From: Streptomyces parvus
GTDB lineage: Bacteria > Actinomycetota > Actinomycetes > Streptomycetales > Streptomycetaceae
Direction: 5' to 3'
NCBI RefSeq assembly: GCF_032121415.1
Contig: NZ_CP135079.1
Span: 6,386,001-6,450,000 of the forward strand
DNA: 64,000 nucleotides
Part shown: positions 1 to 8,865 of the stretch, one piece after another
Layout: each line of letters begins with the position of its first letter
How positions within the stretch are numbered: the first letter of the stretch is position 1
Notes under the pieces: generated by a model
What the model was told of the DNA's origin: nothing
Database searches by the model: none
Seen by the model: the letters and a program-made list of their open reading frames with translations, nothing else
Made by a program: the position numbers and the translations under genes

Positions 1-722
1 AGGCCCGGTGTCTCGTTCCACGGGCCGATGTGCACCGCTTCGGCGTGGGCGGAGGCGGAGGCCAACTGCTCGGCGGAGGTGGCGGAGTCGCTGTGGTTGC
101 CCTTGCAGGCGAGGGGAATGGTGAGGGACGGCTCGCCCGGACGCCAGATCTCTGCGAAGTAGTGTGGGCGGTAGCGATACCTCACCTTCTCGCCTTTGTC
201 CCTGCTGGTGAGGGCCCAGCCCGCGCGTAACGCCGTATCGACAGGAACGATCGTCACCGTGTGGTCAGGGAAGCGGCTGCGCAGCATGTGTTCGGCGAGA
301 GTGAGCGCGAAACCGATGCCAAGCTCGCCGGACTGCAGCGACTTGTAGTGGTCCGCGATCCGGTGGCCTTCGTCGGTGAGGCCGAGGAAGGAGTTGCGAC
401 CGCCGGCCAGGGCCTGGGTGTACTTGAGCGCACCCCAGTGCTCCGCCAGTCCCCGGCCCGCCCCGCGCCATGACAGGGCTGTGGCCCGGGCGAGGGTGTG
501 GAGCACGTCCCAGAGGGTCACTTCGAACTGCCGGGGCAGCTCCGTCTGCGGGATCGGAGCGAGGGCGAGCTTCCGGCGGAGCGGCTCGTCCTCGTTCTCC
601 TTCCGCTTCTTGTCGTCCGCGGCGATGGCGGCTTCCACCTTCCCGACGAGTACCACGTCGGAGTGGACGGAGACGTTCGACGGCTGGGTCAGGTCCTGGA
701 GCACTTCTTCGGTCGGCTTCAA
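1..722 (-). CDS. Hypothetical protein, C-terminus cut by window edge
   Basis: An open frame on the minus strand runs off the left edge. I start it at the TTG at 722-720 because AAGGAG lies 5 nt upstream. About 240 residues are visible: a charged N-terminus, a helical segment with WDVLHTLARA, then TDEGHRIADHYKSL and a region with YRPHYFAEIWRP and IPLACKGNH. The last stretch has an E followed by a hydrophobic strand and CKG, faintly like a PD-(D/E)xK nuclease core, but I cannot claim that. I do not recognise the family. Three overlapping plus-strand frames look like shadows, because their third positions are less GC-rich. Confidence 0.5.
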   Translation of the reverse strand, partial: MKPTEEVLQDLTQPSNVSVHSDVVLVGKVEAAIAADDKKRKENEDEPLRRKLALAPIPQTELPRQFEVTLWDVLHTLARATALSWRGAGRGLAEHWGALKYTQALAGGRNSFLGLTDEGHRIADHYKSLQSGELGIGFALTLAEHMLRSRFPDHTVTIVPVDTALRAGWALTSRDKGEKVRYRYRPHYFAEIWRPGEPSLTIPLACKGNHSDSATSAEQLASASAHAEAVHIGPWNETPG

Positions 723-1173
723 CAGCTCTCCTTCACAGTGTGCGAGGCCGGTTCACCATCGGCTGGACCTTACGGAAGGAAGGAACGGCGCACACAAGTG
801 CGCAGGGGCGCATGACATGGACCTCGGCTCGGTCGGGTCGGCGTCGACGCCTCAGCCCGCCTCGCCCACGAGGTCCACACTGCCGAGGAGTTTCGGACGT
901 GCGGCAGGCAGCAATCCGGTTTCCGGGCTGTCGAGCATCGATCGGCTGATGGCTAAGAGGGGGCGCGTTCCGTGAGCCGGAGCGATGGCGGGGCCCGGCA
1001 GGTCGGTGCGTGGGCGCACTTCGTCCGTGTGCTGAGGTGTCTTCCGCGTGCATGATGACTCGTCAGGTAAGTCAGCATCCGGTCAGCACAAGCCCCCGCG
1101 CGTTCCGGGGCGATTGTCCCAACAGACGTCTGAGCGAAGGGGAAGCCCAGGTAGGAAGCCATCTCGACTGATC

Positions 1174-1202
1174 GGAGCGATGTTCTTCACAAACATCGTT
1201 CC
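1174..1202. promoter_or_regulatory. Near-perfect 29-bp dyad, likely operator
   Basis: Arms GGAGCGATGTT (1174-1184) and AACATCGTTCC (1192-1202) match as an inverted repeat at 10 of 11 positions, around a 7-nt spacer. It is AT-richer than its surroundings. This looks like a repressor operator rather than a terminator, since no T-run follows. The regulator is unknown. Confidence 0.5.
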
Positions 1203-1345
1203 GGTGTACAGTCGAGACCGCCCTTGACCTGCATAAAGCAGGCAGGGAGCCGTCTTCGAGGAGTCCCAAGTGCTGCGCACTCTGTTCAAGTCCAAGATCT
1301 GACTATTTGGCGTTGCCGCAGGTCAGGGGCATCATGTGCCCCCCT

Positions 1346-1399
1346 CAGGTCAGCAAACGGTCAGCATGCGTCCCAGACGTGTCCCCGCTTGCTGACCTG
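1346..1399. repeat. 11-bp inverted repeat with GGTCAGCA motifs before int
   Basis: CAGGTCAGCAA at 1346-1356 is exactly inverted as TTGCTGACCTG at 1389-1399, with a 32-nt gap that contains a third GGTCAGCA (1359-1366). The element sits 60 bp upstream of the integrase start. Candidate roles are an integrase arm site, an excisionase site or an autoregulatory operator. Confidence 0.5.
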
Positions 1400-1458
1400 C
1401 GACCTGCAGTGCGGCGCCTGAGCATGATTCTTGGGCCGGAACGGATGGTGCACGAAAC

Positions 1459-2595
1459 ATGGCCCGACAGCTCGCCCGTGGTATGGGGTCCTTCTTCAAG
1501 GACTGCGGCTGCGCGAAGCCAACCCGCTGCCCTCACCCGTACTCGATCCGCTACCGGGACGCGCTGGGCAAGCAGCGCGAGGAGTCCGGTTACGGAACGC
1601 AGGACGACGCGATCGAACGCCTGACGCAGGTGTACGCGGAGAAGAAGACCACGGCGCCGACCGTGGCGGCGGCCCGCCGTGAACTGGGTCAGCTGACGGT
1701 CGGGGAGTACGCGAAGCAGTGGCGTCCCCGGCAGCGCAAGATGACGGATTACTCCACGGGGGAGCACGTCGACAGTTCGATCAACGTGCACATTGTCCCG
1801 CGCCTGGGGTCGCGGAAGCTGAACTCGGTCACACCGATCGTGGTCGAACGCTTCCTGGACGAGATGGAGGGCGACGGAGTCGGTCGGGGAAACCAGGTGA
1901 ACATATTTCGGGTTCTCAAGACCGTTCTGCGGGATGCGTATGCCAAGGGGGCCATGGCGGACGATCCGGTGAAGGGGGTCCAGGAGCCCGAGTATGTTCG
2001 GGGAACGGTTGCCATTCCCTCGCTCGCCTACGTGACGAAAGCACTGGCCGTCGCCGATGAGGACCTGGCGCTGGAGATCGTCATGATGGCGGGATGCGGC
2101 TTGCGCAACGGTGAGGCGCGGGCGGTGAACGTCAACAACGTGGTGGCGCAGGACGTGTACCGGGTGCGCGAGCAGATCCATTCCAACACGTTGAAGCCGG
2201 CGAAGCTGAAGCACCGCAAGACGGGGGAGTTCCGCGAGGTGCCGTTGCCCGGGTCGGTGCGGGAGGCGATCGAGCGGTACGCGACCAAGCACGGCACCAC
2301 GAAGGATGGCTACCTGCTGCGCGGTCCGGGCGGCTACTTCACCGAAGGCATGGAGCGGCGCCGGGTGAGGAAGCTCTTCACAGACCTGCCGCCGGAGGAA
2401 GGGGTGGGGATGTACGGCTTCCGGCACTACTTCGCCTCGAACGCACTCGGCAACGGGATCCCGATCACCGACGTCGCGGAATGGATGGGCCACAAGTCCA
2501 TCGAGGAGACGTACCGCACCTACCGGCACCTGATGCCCGGCAGCATTACTAAGGCCGCCCGGATCCTGGACACCGGCCTCTGGGAAGCAGCCTGA
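1459..2595 (+). CDS. int: Tyrosine recombinase / integrase
   Basis: A 378-residue site-specific recombinase. The N-terminus (about residues 15-30) has a Cys-rich CGC..CPH stretch seen in actinobacterial element integrases, followed by an AP2-like arm-binding region and a SAM-like core-binding region (about 75-170). The catalytic domain shows GLRNGEA (first Arg), FRHYFAS (second Arg; the His of the usual HxxR box is Tyr here), GHKS and the YRTYRHL region containing the nucleophilic Tyr. Length is normal for the family. Its expected role is integration and excision of the element by recombination between att sites. No tRNA or att duplication is visible beside it. The ATG is chosen because it lies just before the conserved N-terminus. 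Confidence 0.9.
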   Translation: MARQLARGMGSFFKDCGCAKPTRCPHPYSIRYRDALGKQREESGYGTQDDAIERLTQVYAEKKTTAPTVAAARRELGQLTVGEYAKQWRPRQRKMTDYSTGEHVDSSINVHIVPRLGSRKLNSVTPIVVERFLDEMEGDGVGRGNQVNIFRVLKTVLRDAYAKGAMADDPVKGVQEPEYVRGTVAIPSLAYVTKALAVADEDLALEIVMMAGCGLRNGEARAVNVNNVVAQDVYRVREQIHSNTLKPAKLKHRKTGEFREVPLPGSVREAIERYATKHGTTKDGYLLRGPGGYFTEGMERRRVRKLFTDLPPEEGVGMYGFRHYFASNALGNGIPITDVAEWMGHKSIEETYRTYRHLMPGSITKAARILDTGLWEAA

Positions 2596-3088
2596 TTTTT
2601 GGATTCGAGGGAACAGCAGGTTCTTCGAGTGCTGGTGGTACACGCCTCGCATGGCTGCTGACCAGCGGAAACGGCTACGATTCGGCCAAGCTGCAACCGG
2701 CTGGTCCGTGTATGGCCCGGATCTTGGCCGGCAGGGAGTGGACCCCTGACCGACGGACTGGAGGCGGTGAGTCGGCACACGAACGAGGGGCGGGCCGACA
2801 GATCTTCACGGAGCACGCCTCGATCCAACGCGCTACGAGAGAGGGAAACGCCAGGGCTTGGACCGCGGAGCGGGTAACCCACCGGCTGAAGAACTTCCAC
2901 GCCTTCCCGATTGGCCACGAGGCGTGCGGCTGGGTCTTCCCCCACACACGCTCTCTGACTGAGCCCGGCCAGCCGCAGGCTGCGGCCCATCTGCGCTATC
3001 AGGTGCTCCGCTTCACCGCGATCGAACGCAGCCAGTCCGATCGGCGAAGAGCTGGCGCGCGGCCGCTCTGCTCAGCCCGACACGTCTT
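2596..3088. other. Non-coding gap between integrase and IS element
   Basis: About 490 bases downstream of int carry no frame with convincing coding character on either strand. An attachment site could lie here, since it would be next to int, but I see no tRNA 3' end or obvious direct repeat. Confidence 0.4.
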
Positions 3089-3127
3089 CCTAACGAGCTC
3101 GTGCACGGTAAGCGGTGAGATGTCGAG
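3089..3127. repeat. Left terminal inverted repeat of IS5-like element
   Basis: This 39-nt arm begins CCTAACGAGCTCGTGCACGG and pairs with 4092-4130 with one mismatch. It overlaps the 3' end of the transposase gene. Confidence 0.85.
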
Positions 3128-4085
3128 GGCTTCGGTGGGACTGATGCTCACCTCTGTCGTCGGGGGCCAGGTCCGCGGTCTGCTGGTGGGACAGTAGGCC
3201 GGCGACGGCCTGGACGGTGTCGCTGATGTGCTCGTGGCGGCCGAGGTGGTGGGCCAGTCCTCCCCAGGCCTTCAGGTGGGCGATGCCGTGCTCGACCCAG
3301 TGAGGAGTGTGCCTTGCGCTATCGCTCGTGCCTTTCCTCGTACCAGTCCGGGGCGTTCTTCTTGAACTTGCGGTGCGGTGGGGTGCCCACGCGTCCGCCG
3401 GTCTGGGCGCCGAGGCCCTGGTAGCCGGCATCGACAAGGAATTGGACCACGGGTCCGTCGGCCAGGAGCTGGACCAGGCCCAACCGGAGGGAGTGGGTGA
3501 TGTCCGCGCAGCTGCCCGGCCCGGTCGGGCTGCAGAACAGCACCTGCCCATTTTGGTCTGTGAGGACCATGGTCTTGACGGCGTTCTGCCTGTTCTTGCC
3601 GGAGATGAACACGTCGCGGTCCTTACGTCCGGCCGCCGGACCCGGATCTCGGTGCCGTCGATGATGCCGGTCTGGCCACTGGCGCCGAGGTAGTCGATGA
3701 CTTCGGCCAGCGTCCGGAGTCGGACGCCGGGGCTGATCGCGCATCCCCGCTCGGCGAGCAGGGGCCGAACCTCACCGATGGCCCGGGTGATGGTGGAGCG
3801 GTCGACTCCGAACCAGCAGGCCAGCACGTCGTCAGTGGCCCCGTGACGGAGATGGACGAGGGCGGCCAGGAGTCGGTCGACGAACACAAGCCGGTGCTTC
3901 GCACCGGCGCCCACAGCACGCCTTCGCGGCCGAGAAGCCAGCTTGGCTTCGTGACACTCGTGCCACAACAGGCCCAACTCGGCGACGAGTTTGGGCATCA
4001 CATCGGTAGACAGCCCCGTGATCCGACGGTTGCTGACGATCACTGCACGAGTCACGTTCCGCACCACCCGACCATGATCAACCAC
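3090..4085 (-). pseudogene. IS5-family transposase, two compensating frameshifts
   Basis: The minus-strand frame starting at GTG 4085 encodes an N-terminal HTH region (LACWFGVDRSTITRAI) and the first catalytic Asp (IIDGTEIRV). Near 3635 the homology moves to another frame (KDRDVFISGKNRQNAVKT through VDAGYQGLG, the second Asp, to YEERHER), then returns near 3325 to the first frame, which carries WVEHGIAHLKAW with the catalytic Glu. All three DDE residues survive, but in two frames, so no intact product is made unless two shifts are programmed. Two such shifts are more than IS5 elements normally use. I call it a pseudogene. Confidence 0.8.
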
Positions 4086-4091
4086 CCAGAG

Positions 4092-4130
4092 CTCGACGTC
4101 TCACCGCTTACCGTGCACGAGCTCGTTAGG
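4092..4130. repeat. Right terminal inverted repeat of IS5-like element
   Basis: Inverted copy of 3089-3127, ending GAGCTCGTTAGG. It lies just upstream of the transposase start. Confidence 0.85.
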
Positions 4131-4269
4131 CGTTGCTGCCGCAGTGTTGACTTCGACTACCTTGGCTTGACCTTCGGGGTGCAACCGATGAGGCCCAGCG
4201 CCTCCGGGTTCGCAGTAGGTATAAACGTCCTTGGAGTCGGGTCGGCGAATCTAACAGGGGAGTGAGAGG

Positions 4270-7095
4270 TTGAGGAGAGGGGCTTCCTCGATTGGCACGG
4301 GTGGGGCTGGCACGATCTACGAGTATCGAGTCGCGGCCCTGGATCTGGCCGCTCTGCTGTGCGGCGTGAGCGTTCCGGGGCTAGACGTGGTGCCGGACTC
4401 GGTCTGCCTGCAGCAGGGCAGGGAGTTCCCTCTGGACGACGTGGTGGTTCTCAACCGTGAGGGCCCTTACGAGTTGGCCGTGGAACGGCAGGTCAAAAGA
4501 ACGTTGGAGATCGCTCGCAGCAGCGATCCCTGGCGGAAGACGATCCGGCAGTGCGTGGAGAGTCTGGAGTCGTTTGGCGGGGAAATGGATGCCGACCGGC
4601 ACAGGCTAGGTGTGACCGCATCCGGCCCCTCGCATGGCTTGGAGGTGCTGCAGAGCTTGGCTGCGTACGCTGCTGCGCAGAAAGGAGTGGAGGACCTTCT
4701 GAGAATCCTGCCGGGCTTGGGCCAGGAGCACCGTCGGGTATGGAAACACCTGGCGGACACCGTCCGTGACGTACTTGCAGAAAGTGAGGCTGCTCCCGAA
4801 CAGAGGTTGGTGGAGCTAAGCGCTTTCCGAATCGCTCGACGTCTCGTCGTACAGATTGAGCCTACCGAGCAAGTCAGTCCGCGCTATCCCTACCTGTGCG
4901 CTCTGTTGAATGACCGGGTGCTTGCGGCCGAGTCCAGACATGACGCCGCTGTGGCGTACCGGATGATCGAGGCGCTGGCACAGGAGTGGGGGCCGCGGGC
5001 TGGTGTGATTGATGCTGCCATGTTGCGGACCGCACTGCAGGCTCGTGGCATCGTGTTGCGCAATGAACCGCCGGCCGGGTTGCAGCGGGCCGGTGCCTCA
5101 CACCAGGTTCGCGTGGTCGGGGAACTGGAGCCCACTGACGCCCTGCGCTTCGAGGTGCATCCCGCCATGGAGATGGGTGGAGCCCGTGGTGCGCTAGCGG
5201 TACTCCCTCCCTACATCGCCCGTCCGGCCAGCGTTGATATGGAGCTGCGGCGTGAGATAGCTGAGGCGGTCGACGGGAGCCGACTGGTGATGGTGGTTGG
5301 TGGCTCCTCAACAGGCAAGACACGATCCTGCTGGGAAGCAGTGCGGGCTGAACTCCCAGACTGGAAGATTGTGCATCCGCTGGCTCCGGATCGGCCAGCG
5401 GCACTCCTGCATGCGTTGCAGGAGGATGTGCTGCAGCCACGAACCGTGCTGTGGCTGAATGAAGCAGACCTCTACTTGCTGGTCAAGGACTACGCCGCAC
5501 AGGTCTCAGCAAGCTTGCAGGACCTGTTGACGAACCAACAGCGCGGGCCCGTCCTGGTCCTGGGCACCATGTGGCCGAGCTTCTGGGAAAAGTTGACGGA
5601 GTGCTCCGTCGAGGACGATGACCACCTGGCCACCGGGATGGGCGCGGTGAGTCAGCTTGCCGACCTGGCGGTCACTGTTCGGATGCCTGCCGCGTTCAGT
5701 GAACCGGAGTTGGCCCGTGCTGAGGCTGTAGTCAACTCCGACCCGCGCCTGACGCTGGCCCGAACCCGTGCTGCCAGTGGACGCATCGCTCAGTTCCTTG
5801 CTGGAGCCCCACATCTATGGCGACGCTACGAGCAGTCCGAAGGGGCGGCACGTGCCATTCTCCACGCTGCCATGGACGCACGCCGATGTGGACATGGTCC
5901 CCTTCTGTCTGAAAGCTTTTTGCGGGTTGCCTGTGAGGGCTACGTGGATGACTCCACATGGCACAGCTTGGACGAGGACTGGTTCGCCTCCCACCTAGCC
6001 AAGCTCCTTCGACCGCATCGTCAGCTTCCTGGGCCGCTGATGCGCCATCGGCCTCGTCCCTACGAGCCACCTACCGACAGCCCGTTGTATCAACTTGCCG
6101 ACTTCCTCCATGAGAAGAGCCGGGCAACTAGAGAGAGGGAACACCCCGCTCCCTCTCTGTGGGCGGCAGCAGCGGCACACTCGCGTACAGACACGGACAC
6201 GCGGGAACTCGCACAGGCCGCGCGTCGCCTGGGAGTGGTGAGCTGTGAACAGCTCTATCTGAAGGCGGCGGAGTGCGGCGACGTAAGCGTGCTTCGCTGG
6301 TTCACTCGTCGCCTCATTGACCTCAGACGCTTCGAGCGGGCGGAACAGATCATTGAGGGGCACTGTCTCGACGGGTTACTCCTTGGCGAGCTCTCAGCGG
6401 CTCTCGGACTTGCCGGCCACTACAAGGAGGCTGAGCACCTGGCTCGCCGGGCGTACGAGGTGAGCGGTAACCGGAACGGTCAGCGCAGCCTGGCTCACCA
6501 CTTGCTGACGCTGGGCGTGCGCCACTCGGCCGCACGTATTTACTCATGGGCCGCCGACACCGGAGACCCAGTCGCCGCGCGGTGGCTCACTGCCTACCAC
6601 GAAGCCCGCGGCGATCGGATCGCGGCAGAGCGTCTAGCGCACACAGCCCTCACGGAGTATGGAAGCCCGTCCGCAGCCCTCGCGCTTGCTCAGTTGCGTG
6701 TTACCGCCGGAGCATCCGACGATGCGCAACGATTGTGCCGAGGCATCGCCGGTCACGGCCACACTGATGCCCTGGTGGCCTTCGCGCGCGAAAGATCAGA
6801 CCACCGTGACCACGCCACTGCCACCTGTTTCTACAGTGCGGCCGCCGCTGCGAAGCACCCGAAGGCACTCGAGTGGATGTCATGGCACTGGGAAGGACGA
6901 GGTCACCATCAGCACGCCGAGGAGCTCGCACACGCAGCAGCGGCGGCCGGAAATAGCCACGCCCTGCACGGGCTCGCCCAACTGAGATTCTTCAACGGCG
7001 ATATCCACGAATCCGAGCGTCTGAATCGCGCCGCTGCGCTTGCAGGGTCAGCATCGGCCCGGGGGTGGCTAATCCGTAGAGGAATCCACCCGTGA
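4270..7095 (+). CDS. Putative nuclease-NTPase-helical repeat protein, candidate defence gene
   Basis: A 941-residue protein read from a TTG preceded by a purine-rich stretch. Residues 10-100 (TIYEYRVAALDLAALL, then LDDVVV near 56-60 and ERQVKR at 72-77) resemble the Cap4/Mrr-like PD-(D/E)xK nuclease core, with Asp and QxK as putative metal and catalytic residues. A P-loop GGSSTGKT lies at 344-351 and a Walker B-like VLWLNEAD at 393-400. From about 660 to the end come short helical repeats rich in Ala, His and Arg (RRLGVVS, LAHHLLTLG, AAAAGNSHALHGL), like TPR/Sel1 repeats. Nuclease, NTPase and repeat sensor in this order is the plan of many STAND-type antiphage proteins (Avs-like). The domain reading is mine and the phage-defence role is inference, helped by the adjoining nuclease-like gene and IS debris. 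Confidence 0.7.
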   Translation: MRRGASSIGTGGAGTIYEYRVAALDLAALLCGVSVPGLDVVPDSVCLQQGREFPLDDVVVLNREGPYELAVERQVKRTLEIARSSDPWRKTIRQCVESLESFGGEMDADRHRLGVTASGPSHGLEVLQSLAAYAAAQKGVEDLLRILPGLGQEHRRVWKHLADTVRDVLAESEAAPEQRLVELSAFRIARRLVVQIEPTEQVSPRYPYLCALLNDRVLAAESRHDAAVAYRMIEALAQEWGPRAGVIDAAMLRTALQARGIVLRNEPPAGLQRAGASHQVRVVGELEPTDALRFEVHPAMEMGGARGALAVLPPYIARPASVDMELRREIAEAVDGSRLVMVVGGSSTGKTRSCWEAVRAELPDWKIVHPLAPDRPAALLHALQEDVLQPRTVLWLNEADLYLLVKDYAAQVSASLQDLLTNQQRGPVLVLGTMWPSFWEKLTECSVEDDDHLATGMGAVSQLADLAVTVRMPAAFSEPELARAEAVVNSDPRLTLARTRAASGRIAQFLAGAPHLWRRYEQSEGAARAILHAAMDARRCGHGPLLSESFLRVACEGYVDDSTWHSLDEDWFASHLAKLLRPHRQLPGPLMRHRPRPYEPPTDSPLYQLADFLHEKSRATREREHPAPSLWAAAAAHSRTDTDTRELAQAARRLGVVSCEQLYLKAAECGDVSVLRWFTRRLIDLRRFERAEQIIEGHCLDGLLLGELSAALGLAGHYKEAEHLARRAYEVSGNRNGQRSLAHHLLTLGVRHSAARIYSWAADTGDPVAARWLTAYHEARGDRIAAERLAHTALTEYGSPSAALALAQLRVTAGASDDAQRLCRGIAGHGHTDALVAFARERSDHRDHATATCFYSAAAAAKHPKALEWMSWHWEGRGHHQHAEELAHAAAAAGNSHALHGLAQLRFFNGDIHESERLNRAAALAGSASARGWLIRRGIHP

Positions 7096-7149
7096 GTCGA
7101 GCTCTACGCAGACTTTCTCCTCGGCGCGGGCCACAGCCGAATCGCCGTG

Positions 7150-7240
7150 GACGGTGTGCAGTGCGCGGTTGGCCTGGCGGTCTCCGCCGCGGTTGAGGCG
7201 GTGGCGGTCGGTGATCTCGTACGAGCGCTCGCGCAGGGGG
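7150..7240 (-). pseudogene. Remnant of an IS110-family transposase
   Basis: Read on the minus strand, this segment encodes RHRLNRGGDRQANRALHT, the signature near the C-terminus of IS110-type transposases. No catalytic domains remain on either side. The rest of the 330-bp gap (7096-7426) has no recognisable gene. The scrap lies between two putative defence genes and shows past IS activity. Confidence 0.7.
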
Positions 7241-7426
7241 GTCGGTACGCGAAGTTCAAGACGATTGCTGGTGTCGCGGCACCCGAGTGCCCCGGAGTTG
7301 GAGGTCTCCCGTTCGTCAACTCGTCGATGTGAAACAGGTCATGACCGTAAGGTAGTTGGCACACAGTCAGCGCAGCGCCGAGCGAACGCCCAGGGATCAA
7401 AGGCGGAGCCGCAACAGGGAGATCCA

Positions 7427-8437
7427 TTGACGTCGCCGCCACTTCCCCCCATTCCTCCACCACCGGGATCCCGCATTGGGTCCGTGAAGCACATCCACCA
7501 CGTGATCGAGAACTTGATGGCTGGGCGGCCGGAGGCATGCCACTTGGCGAAGGCTCTGGCCAAGCAGGCTCGTGCCACGCACCGCCGCATGGCGAGAGCA
7601 CGTGCCGTTGGGTTCGAGGCGTACGAGACGACCCTCACCGACCTGCTTCTGACGGAGCTTGCGCATGTGGACCCGCGTTTCTGGCGGGTCGTTAGATTTA
7701 AGCCGCACGAGGAACGAGCGAACGGCGCCGACTGGGAGTGGTGGATCCAGCGGAGCGACTCATCGTGGGTGCGTCTCTGGATTCAGGCCAAGCGCCTCTA
7801 CCACCCTGGTGAGCGCTACGAGGAGCTCAAACGCAAAGTCCGGAGAGGATCAGACGGCAGGATCTGGCAGAGTCGGTTGCTGGTCGAGGCCGCGCGACGG
7901 GAAGGCCGGAACGGTGAGGTCCCGCCGGTCCCGTTGTACGCCTTCTACAACTGCCTGCAGGGTAAAAGGGCTGAGTCATGGCCGTGTACGAGACTTGCGC
8001 CCTGTCAACAGCAGCCCCTTCTCGGCATCACGATCGCCCCCGCCCAGCAGATCGACGAGTTGGTCGTGAAGGGTAAGAACAGCTACTGCGACGTACTGGC
8101 CGAGAGTAAGCCGCTGTCGTGCCTGGTGCACTGCCCGACAGCGCGGTCGGGGCATCATCAGGAGTCATACGCCTCGACGCTGCTGATGGGCATGGGAGCG
8201 CTGCACAGCAACGACGTCCTCTCTTCGACTCCGTCCCTGCCTGGTCGCATTGAAGAAGCGCTTGAGGCGGACGACGAGGTGGTCGCCGACGAGTCGGACC
8301 CTCGGATCGCTCTCATCACGGGTCACGCGGCGCTCCCCGGTGCCCGCATGGATGAAGTGCCACAGGGGTTGGCCGACCTGCGGGAGCGGTTCGACCTACG
8401 GGCACTGGAGCGGCAGGGGTGGCGGGAAACGACGTGA
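7427..8437 (+). CDS. DUF6615-like putative nuclease
   Basis: The open frame extends upstream to 7154, but the first part is Arg-rich and overlaps the IS110 scrap. I therefore start at TTG 7427, which has GGGAG 5 nt upstream; this gives 336 residues after a Pro-rich leader. The core reads YETTLTDLLL, then about 50 residues on GADWEWWI, then WIQAKRL. An acidic residue, Asp-Trp-Glu and QxK in that order fit a PD-(D/E)xK-like fold and match what I recall of DUF6615. A later part has VPLYAFYN and several Cys. Function is unproven; a restriction-like or antiphage nuclease is the natural guess given the neighbour at 4270. The family call is from memory of the motif. Confidence 0.65.
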   Translation: MTSPPLPPIPPPPGSRIGSVKHIHHVIENLMAGRPEACHLAKALAKQARATHRRMARARAVGFEAYETTLTDLLLTELAHVDPRFWRVVRFKPHEERANGADWEWWIQRSDSSWVRLWIQAKRLYHPGERYEELKRKVRRGSDGRIWQSRLLVEAARREGRNGEVPPVPLYAFYNCLQGKRAESWPCTRLAPCQQQPLLGITIAPAQQIDELVVKGKNSYCDVLAESKPLSCLVHCPTARSGHHQESYASTLLMGMGALHSNDVLSSTPSLPGRIEEALEADDEVVADESDPRIALITGHAALPGARMDEVPQGLADLRERFDLRALERQGWRETT

Positions 8438-8527
8438 CAGCGCCCCGGGCAGAGTGCGAGTCAGATCCCTGGGCACTTTTCCGCATTGGAAAGAGGCGGA
8501 GCGCCCTATGACCCGCGCTCAACTTGA

Positions 8528-8851
8528 TTAAGCACGAGGCATGTCCCACCGGGTATTGGTTCCGTGTTGCCATAGGCCCGTATTGCGTAGCAGCACTGTC
8601 ACCACCGTTCGGGTCGCCGTGTCGATGACGCAGGCGCAATCTCGACGCTGGTGGACTCGCCGGGCACCTGGGTATTTCGGGTCGCCTCCGTAGGTCTGCT
8701 CGGGAGATATGCCGCACCGCAGCACTTCACTCTCATCGAAACCGAGCTTCTTCGCCCGGGACAGGGCGTGCCGGCTCAGCGTGACGCCTGCATGCGTGCG
8801 AAGTCGGGTCAGCGCGCGCTCTCGACGAGCATCGCGTCGGTCGTTACTCAT
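8528..8851 (-). CDS. Small DUF4258/RelE-like protein
   Basis: 107 residues starting at ATG 8851. An Arg-rich N-terminus is followed by SRHALSRAKKLGFDES, a Gly/Pro/Tyr-rich middle and a strand pair RRDCACVIDTATRTVVTVLL. The H...R helix plus C-terminal V-T-V-L strand recalls DUF4258 and small ribonuclease-toxin-like folds, often found on phages and plasmids. No cognate antitoxin is next to it. Family placement is tentative. Confidence 0.5.
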   Translation of the reverse strand: MSNDRRDARRERALTRLRTHAGVTLSRHALSRAKKLGFDESEVLRCGISPEQTYGGDPKYPGARRVHQRRDCACVIDTATRTVVTVLLRNTGLWQHGTNTRWDMPRA

Positions 8852-8865
8852 GAGGCGGCATCACC

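Larger units (their letters stand above)
723..1458. other. Non-coding region upstream of the integrase
   Basis: About 740 bases contain no convincing gene; the frames present have poor codon character. The region holds two dyads listed separately (1174-1202 and 1346-1399) and scattered GTCAGCA motifs, at 1071-1077, 1082-1088 and 1360-1366 and within both arms of the second dyad. Such repeats before an integrase gene often bind an excisionase, a repressor or the integrase arm-binding domain. Which applies here cannot be told. Confidence 0.5.
3089..4130 (-). mobile_element. IS5-family-like insertion sequence, transposase frameshifted
   Basis: A 1.04-kb element bounded by long terminal inverted repeats (3089-3127 and 4092-4130) that differ at one position in 39. 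Each end reads CCTAACGAGC outward-in, and a TA sits on each side of the inner ACGAGC, consistent with a 2-bp TA target duplication and an IS body of about 3093-4126. It encodes one transposase on the minus strand. The well-kept termini and broken transposase suggest recent decay, or a copy that could still be moved in trans. Confidence 0.85.

Noticed and set aside
376-975. 199-residue plus-strand frame near the left edge
   Set aside because: Ser/Arg-rich low-complexity translation; the opposite strand has a start with a good ribosome site and normal protein composition.
1345-2778. 477-residue minus-strand frame across the integrase
   Set aside because: It mirrors the integrase codons, has low-complexity Arg/His/Pro content, and the plus strand has clear recombinase motifs.
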